Origin: JAAZKV01 sp041659525
Lineage (GTDB): Archaea > Iainarchaeota > Iainarchaeia > Iainarchaeales > JAAZKV01
Direction of reading: 5' to 3'
Length of the DNA: 64,000 bases
Assembly: GCA_041659525.1 (NCBI GenBank)
Contig: JBAZYC010000001.1
Span: 1-64,000 of the forward strand
The first letter of the stretch is position 1; every line of letters begins with the position of its first letter. The notes under the pieces are model-generated. The model saw only the letters and a list, made by a program, of their open reading frames with translations, was not told where the DNA came from and made no database searches. Positions 12,894 to 21,678 of this stretch are shown here, piece by piece. A program made the translations under genes and the position numbers.

Positions 12894-15800
12894 ATGGCTG
12901 ATGAGCAACCCTTAGGAAATTCTATTTATACTAGCGATAGAGTAGAGGAAACTATTGAATCTGAGGACAAAGATGTTTTTGATGATGTTTTTGGAGAGGA
13001 TGAAGAAAAGAAAGAATCTCGAAAAAAACTAAAAGAAAAAGTGGAAGAACTAAAGAAAACTAAAACAAAGAAAGAAACTAATTCTAATCAAGCTACTTCT
13101 AAAACTGAATCCGATTCAGATGACGATGATGATGAGGATGGAGATGAAGTTGAAGAGGATGAACCTTCAAGCGTTGAACCTGTTATATTTGGAGAAGTAA
13201 AAGAAGGAGACAATGTTGAATTTGAAACTAAGGAAGAGGCTTTTGAAACAGTGGATGCTGGTGGAAAGCACAAGAAATCAAAAAGCAATTTTGATGACAT
13301 GGTAAAAGAAAACATGGAGAAATCAATTGCAAAAGAAATGAATTCTAAAAGTGGTTCAGGAAAAGGAATGGGCGGAAAACTTGATTTAAAAGTAATTAAA
13401 GCAGAAGAGGAAGAAGAAGAGGACACTGGCCCAGCTCATCCAATTGAAAAAAATATAATTAAGAGTGTAATAAAAAACAAAGCAAGGATGGCTGCAGAAA
13501 GCGAAGTAAAAGTAAATCGCGGAATAAAAATTAGTGATGATTCAATTGGAAACAAAAAAGAAGAAGGAGAGGAACACGATGCTCTCGCTGATGCTTTACT
13601 AAGAGAAGATGGTACACGCGAAGAAGGAATTGAAGTTGAAGAAGATTATACTGAAGAAGAAAACGAACCTAAACAAAAAAACAAAACTAATTCTTCTATT
13701 GCTAATTTAGTAAAACCAATTATGCCTAAAGCAAAACAAGAAGAAGAAATAAGCGAAGAAGACAATGATGAAAGCAAAATCACTCCTAGTTTAGAATTCT
13801 TAATGAGTAAAGAAGGGCATGCATTTATTGGAAGAAAAAAGAGTGTACTTGGTCAATACGGAGAAGAAGCAGGATTATTTGTTGGAAGAGTAAATGAAAA
13901 AGACAAACAAGGAACTGATGTTTATTTAGATGGATTAAATCCCCACGTTGTATTCGTTTGCGGAGCAAGAGGATCAGGAAAATCTTATGTGTTAGGAGTA
14001 GTTGCTGAAGAAATGGCGCTTAAGAATAAAAATGTTGGAATAGTAGTAGTTGACCCAATTGGAGTTTTTTGGTCAATGAAGCACCCAAATAAAGAACAAA
14101 AAGAACTTGAAATGCTTGCAAAATGGGGACTCATGCCTAGAGGGCTTGACAACATTAAAGTTTTCATTCCAGTAGGAATGAAAGACTCTGTTCCAAAAAG
14201 TACTTATGATGCAGTGTTCTCAATTCAACCCTCTTTACTAACAGCAGAGGATTGGTGCTTGACTTTTGGAATTGATAGATTTTCTCCAACAGGATTACTA
14301 ATGGAGAAAGGAATTATAAAAGTAAAATCAGGGTATAGTTCAACTGAAGGAAAAGAGGTTAGAGGAAAACAAAATACTTTTTCACTTGACGATTTAAGTA
14401 AGTGTTTTGAATTTGATGCTGAATTAAATGATAGAGAAAAAGGATACAAAGCGGATTCTATTAGAGCGCTTGTAAGTAGATTTGATGCTGCAAAGCACTG
14501 GGGAATTTTTGATGACAAAGGAACTTCACTAGGGTTACTCTCTCGTGCAGGACAAATGACTATTCTTGATACAAGTTTCTTAGAAGATAATGTTAGTTCA
14601 CTTGTAGTTGGAATAATTGCAAGAAGATTACTTTCAGCAAGAAAACTTGGAACAAGAAGAGAGGCAGCTGGAAAATTTACTGAAGAAACAGAGATGGAAG
14701 ATTTAATTGAATTAAATATTCCTCCAACATGGTTGTTCCTTGATGAAGCCCACACATTAATTCCTGGAGGAAATCAAAAGACTCCTGCAAGTAGTGCACT
14801 TGTTGAATATGTAAAACAAGGAAGAAGACCAGGGTGCTCATTAGTTTTCGCTACTCAGCAACCAAGTGCAATTGATTCAAGAGTTTTAAGTCAGCTTGAC
14901 ATAATCATGGCTCACAAATTAGTTTTTGATGATGATATTAAAGCGATTTCAAAAAGAACTCCAACAATTGTTCCAGGCCCTTATAGGAGATCAAATTTTA
15001 TTAAAACAATGCCAGTAGGAATTGCACTTACTGGGGATAGAAGCGAAACAACAAGCAGAGCATTCATCATGAGTATTAGACCAAGAATGAGTCAACACGA
15101 GGGACGTGATGCGGAGACCTCTGAAAACAAACAAGAATTAGAACAAAACCAAGTAGAAATACTTGCAGTAAATATTGCTCAAAGACAATTAGAAAAAGAT
15201 CCAAGTATCTCAATTGATACTCTAAAAGAAACACTTGATACATTAAATAATACTTATAAGAAACAAATCCAAGTTGAAACAATCTTAGCTCTCCTTGCAG
15301 CTAAAGGAATTACTGTTACTGAGGACAGACTTTATGGTAAAGGAGTAAAAGAAGAAATGGATGCTGAGAAAGCGCTTGAGCTTGAAGAAGAAAATGAAAA
15401 TAGTGAAGAGAACGAAAGCACGCAAGGAAAAGAAAATGAAACTTATGAAGATAAATTAAAGAGAGCAAAAAAAGAATTAGCAAGAAATGAATCTGAAAAT
15501 AATTTCGAAGAAAAAGTTGAACTAACCGCTCTCCAACCAGCAATTGATGAGGCTCGCGCAAGAAAAATACTTGCTTCTAATATTTCAAAGAAATTTATTT
15601 TCCTTGACGAAGAAATCCTTGACAGATTGACAATGAAGTACTCTTTGCTCTACAAAGTAAAATTCAAGTACTATAGTCACAAAGAAGCTTTCCACTCTGG
15701 AGAGGCTTACATTAATTCTATTACTGGAGAATTCATCCACGATGATAGAGGAACTCTAAGAGAAAGTAAAGGTTTATTGACTTTGCTTGATTTGAGTGAA

Positions 15801-16256
15801 TCCGAAACCACTGTACTAAAACTAGTTGCTGAGAAAGCAAGGAAGATAAAAGAGATTGCAACTTTTATGAAAATGGAAGAGGGTAATGCAAAAAGAATTC
15901 TTGATGGACTTGTTAAAAAGAAAATATTAATCATTGATGAAAACAATGCTAAACCAATTTACAATGTGAACCCTAAATTAGAAATGGATCTTCCTCCTAA
16001 CCCTTTGCACAACTTGCTTACAAGCATTGGTAAAAGACCAATCCTTGAAGTAGAAACTGCGGCTCTTGTTAGCCCTAACTTAACTGAAAAAGAAATCCCT
16101 GAACTACTAAAGAAACTTTGGGGAAGTATTGTTGTAAAAGAAATTACTCACTTATTCCTACCAGTTTGGGAAGGAGTACTAAAGAAAAAAACAGGAGAAG
16201 AAAGAGTAATAGTAATAGATGCAATAAATGGAAACAAATTAAATTTAGCGAACTAA
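12894..16256 (+). CDS. HerA/FtsK-superfamily ATPase with acidic N-terminal extension
   Basis: A 1120-residue protein. Residues 1-300 are low-complexity and strongly acidic/lysine-rich (runs such as DSDDDDDEDGDEVEEDE). A HAS-barrel-like segment (FIGRKKSVLGQY) precedes the ATPase with Walker A GARGSGKS (~357) and Walker B WLFLDEAHTL (~614), followed by FATQQPSAID. A second charged linker leads to a C-terminal region with winged-helix character (KARKIKEIATFMKMEEGNAK). HerA-type enzymes pump DNA, often with NurA, but this one has no NurA neighbour. TATA TTTATA lies about 50 bp upstream. Confidence 0.85.
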   Translation: MADEQPLGNSIYTSDRVEETIESEDKDVFDDVFGEDEEKKESRKKLKEKVEELKKTKTKKETNSNQATSKTESDSDDDDDEDGDEVEEDEPSSVEPVIFGEVKEGDNVEFETKEEAFETVDAGGKHKKSKSNFDDMVKENMEKSIAKEMNSKSGSGKGMGGKLDLKVIKAEEEEEEDTGPAHPIEKNIIKSVIKNKARMAAESEVKVNRGIKISDDSIGNKKEEGEEHDALADALLREDGTREEGIEVEEDYTEEENEPKQKNKTNSSIANLVKPIMPKAKQEEEISEEDNDESKITPSLEFLMSKEGHAFIGRKKSVLGQYGEEAGLFVGRVNEKDKQGTDVYLDGLNPHVVFVCGARGSGKSYVLGVVAEEMALKNKNVGIVVVDPIGVFWSMKHPNKEQKELEMLAKWGLMPRGLDNIKVFIPVGMKDSVPKSTYDAVFSIQPSLLTAEDWCLTFGIDRFSPTGLLMEKGIIKVKSGYSSTEGKEVRGKQNTFSLDDLSKCFEFDAELNDREKGYKADSIRALVSRFDAAKHWGIFDDKGTSLGLLSRAGQMTILDTSFLEDNVSSLVVGIIARRLLSARKLGTRREAAGKFTEETEMEDLIELNIPPTWLFLDEAHTLIPGGNQKTPASSALVEYVKQGRRPGCSLVFATQQPSAIDSRVLSQLDIIMAHKLVFDDDIKAISKRTPTIVPGPYRRSNFIKTMPVGIALTGDRSETTSRAFIMSIRPRMSQHEGRDAETSENKQELEQNQVEILAVNIAQRQLEKDPSISIDTLKETLDTLNNTYKKQIQVETILALLAAKGITVTEDRLYGKGVKEEMDAEKALELEEENENSEENESTQGKENETYEDKLKRAKKELARNESENNFEEKVELTALQPAIDEARARKILASNISKKFIFLDEEILDRLTMKYSLLYKVKFKYYSHKEAFHSGEAYINSITGEFIHDDRGTLRESKGLLTLLDLSESETTVLKLVAEKARKIKEIATFMKMEEGNAKRILDGLVKKKILIIDENNAKPIYNVNPKLEMDLPPNPLHNLLTSIGKRPILEVETAALVSPNLTEKEIPELLKKLWGSIVVKEITHLFLPVWEGVLKKKTGEERVIVIDAINGNKLNLAN

Positions 16257-16315
16257 AGTACTTATTTTATAAAAAAAACTAAATTAGCTCAAAACTTCTA
16301 AACTTTTTTTAGAAC

Positions 16316-17149
16316 TTAAACTACTTGTTTAGTTTCATTCGTCTTATTCGCATCAAAAGCTTTTGTCTCAGAAAATGATTGGAGGGTTTTGTAGCTTCCA
16401 AAGCAAATTACTTTTCCTACCATTAAATTAATTTTAAGACTGGGTAAGTATAATACTGCTTTTGCTGAAGGAACAGAAGCTAGTACTTGCATTAAGAGAG
16501 GAATATTATCCCCTTCCACTGAAATTACTGCTTGTTTTTTCCAGTGCTCAGGGGTTTTTGATAAAACATCGTTATCCTTTGTTTCCACAATTATTTTTTG
16601 ACCTTTTGCAAACAAATTTAATTTCGAAGCGAAGGATTCATCAAAAACAAATTCAATCGAATCATTAAAATCAAGTTCTTTTAATTTCAAGGATTGTTGT
16701 TCAAGCAAAAAACTCATTTTTTTTAAGTACTTTCTTTGAGAACGAATTTTTCCTTGGAGTTCATCCACCTCTCTAATTGTAAAAGAAGCATTCTCTTTAG
16801 CATTGTTCAATAAATCCTTATCACTTTGTCCGCGCTGAGAAAGAATAACAAGTAATTTTACTATATCCTCTAAATTATCAAGCGGTTTTTTCATTTCATC
16901 ATTTAATTTAATCACAAGTTTGTCCTTCATCTCAATATTAATTGTAGATAATCCTTTGTCAGTAACAAAAAATCTATTCCCCTCTTTCTTTAGTTGTCCA
17001 AAAGAAATTAGATCCTTTAACGCACGAGCAAGAGCAGATTTTGCTGAAGAAGGATTCTTGTATCGAGTGCTGGTTCTTGTAAACAAATTGTTGTAATCAA
17101 TTCCTGGGGATTGTTTTACAATCAAAAGAACCGAGTTATTGAAAGTCAT
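16316..17149 (-). CDS. Winged-helix protein with coiled coil, unknown
   Basis: A 277-residue protein. The first ~75 residues look like a winged-helix domain (helices SAKSALARALKDLISFG, then the wing KKEGNRFFVTDKG). A coiled coil (about 120-160) and a mixed alpha/beta domain with a hydrophobic strand pattern (KAVLYLPSLKINLMVGKVI) follow. It is convergent with the HerA-like gene. A DNA-binding regulatory role is plausible from the first domain, but the family is not recognised. Confidence 0.55.
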   Translation of the reverse strand: MTFNNSVLLIVKQSPGIDYNNLFTRTSTRYKNPSSAKSALARALKDLISFGQLKKEGNRFFVTDKGLSTINIEMKDKLVIKLNDEMKKPLDNLEDIVKLLVILSQRGQSDKDLLNNAKENASFTIREVDELQGKIRSQRKYLKKMSFLLEQQSLKLKELDFNDSIEFVFDESFASKLNLFAKGQKIIVETKDNDVLSKTPEHWKKQAVISVEGDNIPLLMQVLASVPSAKAVLYLPSLKINLMVGKVICFGSYKTLQSFSETKAFDANKTNETKQVV

Positions 17150-17235
17150 AAAATAGATAGGTTAAGGGAGTTAATAAACTTCGCTCTTAACACAAGCGAG
17201 AAATTAAAAAAAAAGAAAAAATGGTGAAAAAAGCT

Positions 17236-17514
17236 TTACTGTTGAGTAACTTTCTTCATTCTCTTTCCTAATGAATAAGAAATTTTCTTTTTACATTCAG
17301 CACATTCAGCAACGAATGTTGGCCTCTTATTTTGTTTCTTAACAAGAACAGTATACTTGTATTTTCCTAAGTATCCGTGTTTTGTGTTTCTTTCGTGTCT
17401 TCTAGCACCAGCAGCACTTGCTCTTGCAGCCCCTGATTTGAATTCTTTCATTTTGTGCTTTGTGTGTTTTTTGCATTTAACACAAAAAATCTTCTTTTCT
17501 TTTGGGAACTTCAT
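17236..17514 (-). CDS. rpl44e: Large-subunit ribosomal protein L44e (eL42)
   Basis: 92 residues, start MKFPKEKKIFCVKCKKHTKH, with the two CxxC pairs (CVKC and CAEC) of the L44e zinc site and the conserved basic middle (KHGYLGKYKY). It binds near the tRNA exit site of the 50S subunit. The ATG at 17514 follows GGTGAG closely; an in-frame TTG at 17529 is less likely. The usual archaeal partner gene S27e is not next to it here. Confidence 0.95.
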   Translation of the reverse strand: MKFPKEKKIFCVKCKKHTKHKMKEFKSGAARASAAGARRHERNTKHGYLGKYKYTVLVKKQNKRPTFVAECAECKKKISYSLGKRMKKVTQQ

Positions 17515-17644
17515 AAACTCACCAGTCAATAAACAAAAAGTAAAGGCAAACCTTTTAAAAGCTTGTCAATGCGAGAAAAAAACGACTCCTCCTAGCCCCT
17601 AAAATTCGGGCTCATTTTGGGCAAAAGCTCTTCACTAAATAAAT

Positions 17645-17675
17645 AAGAGCAACCCTTGCTGATGTAAGGGCAAAC
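17645..17675. repeat. Dispersed hairpin repeat, copy A
   Basis: A short hairpin CCCTTGC-TGAT-GTAAGGG followed by CAAACC. It is related to copies at 17728-17760 and 25798-25830. Confidence 0.5.
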
Positions 17676-17727
17676 CATCATCAACAAAACTAAAACAAAA
17701 CTAGCTTAACCAAATATTCTCTAAAGT

Positions 17728-17760
17728 GAGGGTAACCCTTGCTAATGCAAGGGCAAACAC
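17728..17760. repeat. Dispersed hairpin repeat, copy B
   Basis: GAGGGTAACCC then CCCTTGC-TAAT-GCAAGGG and CAAAC; the hairpin is perfect here. It lies just upstream of the TATA-like AATTTAAATA for the membrane protein gene at 17873. The rest of the 340-bp gap between L44e and that gene holds nothing else I can identify. Confidence 0.5.
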
Positions 17761-17872
17761 AAGTAATTTAAATATCTTTTACTTAATATTAGCGGTTCAA
17801 CAAAACGAAAATAAAAATTTTTTAGCAAAGAAAAGAGTTGTTTTTGGGCCAAAAGGGTTGAAGGGGATTATA

Positions 17873-18637
17873 ATGTTGTTTTCTAATTTGTTTACTACGC
17901 TTTTGCAAATATTAACTAAACCAAAATTCTTTATCCCAATGATTATTGTAATACTTGCTTCAGGAGCAGTAACTCTACTAAGTGGCTGGGCACTAGAAAG
18001 ACCAGTAATTGATTTGGTACTTTACTATGATTCAATTCCACAAGACAATTTACTAGGAGTAATGTTAGCAAATTATCCACTAGAAATTGCAACAATATTA
18101 TTCTTTGGATTATTAATGACTTTCATTAGTTTAATTGGATTATTTTCAATTGCTAGACTGGCTAAAGGAGAAAAACTTGTAGATGCAGTTAACGATTCGG
18201 TTGCTGATTGGAAGAAATCTGCAGCAGTAACAATAATTTTTTCACTAGCATTTGTAATTTTTGCAGGGGCATTTAGTGTAGCACTAATGCTATCAGCAAT
18301 TAGTGATATTGTTTCCCAAATAGTAAGTGTGATTCTTACAATAATTTTATTTATTGTAATAATAAAAGTTGTTTTTGTAATACCTGCTCTTACTGAAAAA
18401 GAAGTAAAGAAAGCATTCCAAGAGAGTTGGAAATTTACTGATAAAAGATTTTGGAAAACAACATTATTAGTAATTCTAACTTCAGTAATTGCTTTTGTTG
18501 GAATATTATTAATTACTCAACTAGGAATTGTACTAGGAGAAGTATTTGAAATTCCTTTCTCAATAATAGGAGAGGCTTTTGGAACCACTTATTTTATTGC
18601 TTCAATTACAAATTACTTCTACCATAAAGAAAAGTGA
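17873..18637 (+). CDS. Multi-pass membrane protein
   Basis: A 254-residue protein with about six hydrophobic helices and a cytoplasmic motif ALTEKEVKKAFQESWKFT before the last pair, reminiscent of DUF4013-type archaeal membrane proteins. The ATG at 17873 follows GAAGGGG; the longer in-frame extension to 17726 overlaps the hairpin repeat and promoter and is rejected. Its stop precedes the SMC-like gene by 5 nt, so the two are co-transcribed. No function assigned. Confidence 0.65.
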   Translation: MLFSNLFTTLLQILTKPKFFIPMIIVILASGAVTLLSGWALERPVIDLVLYYDSIPQDNLLGVMLANYPLEIATILFFGLLMTFISLIGLFSIARLAKGEKLVDAVNDSVADWKKSAAVTIIFSLAFVIFAGAFSVALMLSAISDIVSQIVSVILTIILFIVIIKVVFVIPALTEKEVKKAFQESWKFTDKRFWKTTLLVILTSVIAFVGILLITQLGIVLGEVFEIPFSIIGEAFGTTYFIASITNYFYHKEK

Positions 18638-18642
18638 ACGAA

Positions 18643-21600
18643 ATGACTCGCCTAGTAAAGCTTACTTTAAAGAATTTTAAGTCATTTAAACGAGCAGAGA
18701 TACCTATCAGCAAAGGATTTACTGCAATTGTTGGAAGCAATGGTTCGGGAAAAAGTAATATTCTTGATGCACTTTTATTTGTACTAGGAATAACTTCACT
18801 TAAAACACTAAGAGCAGGAAAATTAACTGACCTTGTTAATAATGATGCTAAAGAGAGTTACGCGAAAGTAGATTTACTAATCAAAGACAAAGACAGGCAG
18901 TACGAAGTAAGTAGAATGATTGATAAGCAAGGAAAAAGTGTTTATCGATTAGATGGAAAAAGAACTACATTAAATGAAATTAGTTCACTACTGACTGATC
19001 TTGGAATTGATGTTTCAGGACACAATATTGTAACCCAAGGAGATATTACAAAAATAATTGAAATGTCTCCAATTGAACGAAGAGAGATAATTGATAATAT
19101 TGCAGGGTTAAGCGAATTTGATGAGAAAAAAGAAGAGGCAATTAAGGAACTTGATAAAGTTGATTCAAGAATTAAAGAAGCTACTATTATTCTTAACGAA
19201 CGAAACACTTTCCTTCTTGAACTAGAAGAAGAAATGAAAGCAGCTAAAGAATACAAAGAGTACGAAGAGGAAAGAAAAAGAACTAAAGCCACTATTTTGT
19301 CAAAAGAACTTTATACTATTGAAAAGAAACTCCTTGAAGCAGATAACGAAGTAGCTGAAATGGAGAAACAAAAAAAGATCGTAGAAGACCGAATAATTGA
19401 ATTTAGAAAAGAACTTGCTGAGTCAAAAAAGAAATCAGATGAGCTTTCAAGACAAATGATTAAGGCTTCTGAACAAACTTACTCCACAATTGGAAGAGCT
19501 TTTGAAGAAAAGAAAGCAAAGCTTTCTGTTGAACAAGAAAAAATTGATATGAGAAAAGAACAAATAGCAAAGAATAATGAAAAAGTTCAATCCAACAAAA
19601 ATATTTTACAGCACGCATTAAATGAGAAAAAAGAACTTACTGAGAAGCAAAAAAAACTCGAAGCTCAAAGAAAGGAACTGGAAGAGAAACTAAAAGAAAT
19701 TTCTAAACGAAAAGAACTCCTTGAAGGAGTGGTTAAAACAAAGAATACTGATCTTGTTAAAGAAGAGGCTCAATTAGAATCAATGAATAAAGAAATTGAA
19801 GAAGCTAGAAAAAATATTTTTGACCTTGAGGTATTTGCAAGGAACTGGGAAAAGCAAAAAGCTTTCAATGAAAAGAAACTTAGTGAAATACTTACTGAAG
19901 AAAAAGCGCTCGAGGGAGAAATTGAGGAAATAGAGGAGAAGAAAGAAAAAATAGAAGAGCATTCAAGAAAGGATCCACAAAAAGAACTAGCCGAACTTGA
20001 AAAAAATTTAACAGAGATGCTTAATGAAAAGAATTTATTTGGAGCAAAGAGATTAAACGAAGAAAAAGCAATCTCCGAGTTAAAAAAGTCTAGCTCACAG
20101 TGTCCAGTTTGTGATTCAGACCTCAAAGAAGACAAAAAGCACGCTTTACTTAGTCAAAAAGAAACTCTAATCAAAGAATTTGCTAAAAAAGAAGTGGCTA
20201 TTGAAGAAAATATTACTAATATTAGAGTGAAAATTAATCAAGAGCGAGAAAAAATAATGTTACTTGCAAGACTTACTGCTGAAATTGCTCACGAGAATAG
20301 TGCTAAACAGAAGTTAAAGGAGATAAAAATTAAGGTTGAGGAATTAAAGAAAGAACTTGATGCTAAAGCAATTGAAGAACAGCTACATAAGAGAAATAAG
20401 TTGAATGATAAAATAAAAGAAATGCTTTCTGTAAAAGAAACTCAAAAGGAAAAAGTTACTCAAATGAGAAAACAAAATATTTTTGAAGAATATTCTCAAA
20501 TAAGTAAAAGCCACGAAGAGCTTCTACATAAGAAAGGGTTGGTTGGATCTGAACTTGGAGAAATAAATAACACTCTCTTAAATGCAAACACAAGAGAAGA
20601 AACTGCTTCCACTGAGAACAATAACTTAATTGTGGAAATAGAATTAATCGATAAGGAAGTAAAAGAAAGAGAGGAATCTCTTAAAGCCCTAAAAGAAGAG
20701 GTGCTCGAAAAAGAGAGAGCGCTTGTTGATGCTAAGAAAAAGAATGCTGCTCTTGCTGAAGAAAAAGAAGTTTCTGATAAAAGAATTGAAAAATATGATA
20801 AAGAAATAATGATTGAATCTGGAAAAACAAGAAAAATTGAATTAAGAGTAAACGAATGGAATATTGAGAAAAGTAAATTAGGAGTAAGACAGGCAGACCT
20901 TAAGGATGAAAATAAAGCATTTGAAGGAATAGAACCTTACTCTTCAAAAGGACTTGAGGAATGCAAAGAAAGAATTATTTTCCTTGAAAAAAGATTAGGC
21001 GAAATTGGAGCCGTTAATATGAAAGCGGTGGATAACTTTAATGAATTAAAGAAAGAAGTGGATGATGTTCAGCAAAAAGCAAACAAACTCTCTGATGAAA
21101 GACTTGCTGTACTTGATATGATTGATAAGATTGAAGTAAAGCGAACAAATGTATTCATGGAGTGTTTTAATGAAGTTAACAAGAACTTCCAAAACATTTT
21201 CTTTAAGTTCTTTGGCGGAGAAGGAAACTTGAGTATGGCTGACAAAGAGAAGCCGCTTGAGTCAGGATTAATGATTGATGCTAAACACAAAGCGGGAAAA
21301 CTATTGAATATGGATTCTATGAGTGGGGGGGAAAAAACTCTTACTGCACTAGCATTCATGTTTGCAATCCAATTATACCAGCCCGCACCATTCTATGCTT
21401 TTGATGAAGCAGATGCTGCACTTGATAAAGAAAATTCTTTGAAGATGGGTAACTTAATTGAAATGATTGCACAAAAGAGTCAATTCGTTGCAGTAACTCA
21501 CAATGATGTTATTACGAAGAAAGCAGATCAAATAATCGGAGTAGCAAGAGGAAGAGATGACAGCTCAGTAATCGGACTAAAATTAAAGAATGCTAAAGAT

Positions 21601-21657
21601 GACGAACTAAACGCAATGAAAGTTAATACAGAAGAGGAAGAATATAGTGCAGAGTAA
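18643..21657 (+). CDS. SMC-family ATPase with a Rad50-type zinc hook in place of the hinge
   Basis: A 1004-residue chromosome-structure ATPase. The N-terminal head has Walker A GSNGSGKSN and the SMC-style Q-loop region VTQGDITKIIEMSPIERRE. Long coiled coils follow to about 850. The C-terminal head has SGGEKTLTALAFMF, Walker B FYAFDEADAALD and the switch His THND. An SMC hinge (~150-residue globular domain) is missing. Instead a CxxC, QCPVCDSDLKEDKK (C487, C490), lies almost exactly midway, as in the Rad50 zinc hook. At ~1000 aa it is shorter than a typical SMC (~1170). ATG 18643 chosen; an in-frame GTG at 18634 overlaps the previous stop. Confidence 0.88.
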   Translation: MTRLVKLTLKNFKSFKRAEIPISKGFTAIVGSNGSGKSNILDALLFVLGITSLKTLRAGKLTDLVNNDAKESYAKVDLLIKDKDRQYEVSRMIDKQGKSVYRLDGKRTTLNEISSLLTDLGIDVSGHNIVTQGDITKIIEMSPIERREIIDNIAGLSEFDEKKEEAIKELDKVDSRIKEATIILNERNTFLLELEEEMKAAKEYKEYEEERKRTKATILSKELYTIEKKLLEADNEVAEMEKQKKIVEDRIIEFRKELAESKKKSDELSRQMIKASEQTYSTIGRAFEEKKAKLSVEQEKIDMRKEQIAKNNEKVQSNKNILQHALNEKKELTEKQKKLEAQRKELEEKLKEISKRKELLEGVVKTKNTDLVKEEAQLESMNKEIEEARKNIFDLEVFARNWEKQKAFNEKKLSEILTEEKALEGEIEEIEEKKEKIEEHSRKDPQKELAELEKNLTEMLNEKNLFGAKRLNEEKAISELKKSSSQCPVCDSDLKEDKKHALLSQKETLIKEFAKKEVAIEENITNIRVKINQEREKIMLLARLTAEIAHENSAKQKLKEIKIKVEELKKELDAKAIEEQLHKRNKLNDKIKEMLSVKETQKEKVTQMRKQNIFEEYSQISKSHEELLHKKGLVGSELGEINNTLLNANTREETASTENNNLIVEIELIDKEVKEREESLKALKEEVLEKERALVDAKKKNAALAEEKEVSDKRIEKYDKEIMIESGKTRKIELRVNEWNIEKSKLGVRQADLKDENKAFEGIEPYSSKGLEECKERIIFLEKRLGEIGAVNMKAVDNFNELKKEVDDVQQKANKLSDERLAVLDMIDKIEVKRTNVFMECFNEVNKNFQNIFFKFFGGEGNLSMADKEKPLESGLMIDAKHKAGKLLNMDSMSGGEKTLTALAFMFAIQLYQPAPFYAFDEADAALDKENSLKMGNLIEMIAQKSQFVAVTHNDVITKKADQIIGVARGRDDSSVIGLKLKNAKDDELNAMKVNTEEEEYSAE

Positions 21658-21678
21658 AAAAAAACTAAATTAATAAAA

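Noticed and set aside
13088..13426. Ser-rich minus-strand frame opposite the HerA-like acidic region
   Set aside because: Antisense of Asp/Glu codons always gives Ser/Phe-rich frames; no start signals.
17726..17872. 49-residue N-terminal extension of the membrane protein at 17873
   Set aside because: It overlaps a hairpin repeat and the TATA-like promoter; the ATG at 17873 has a ribosome site and starts a normal membrane protein.
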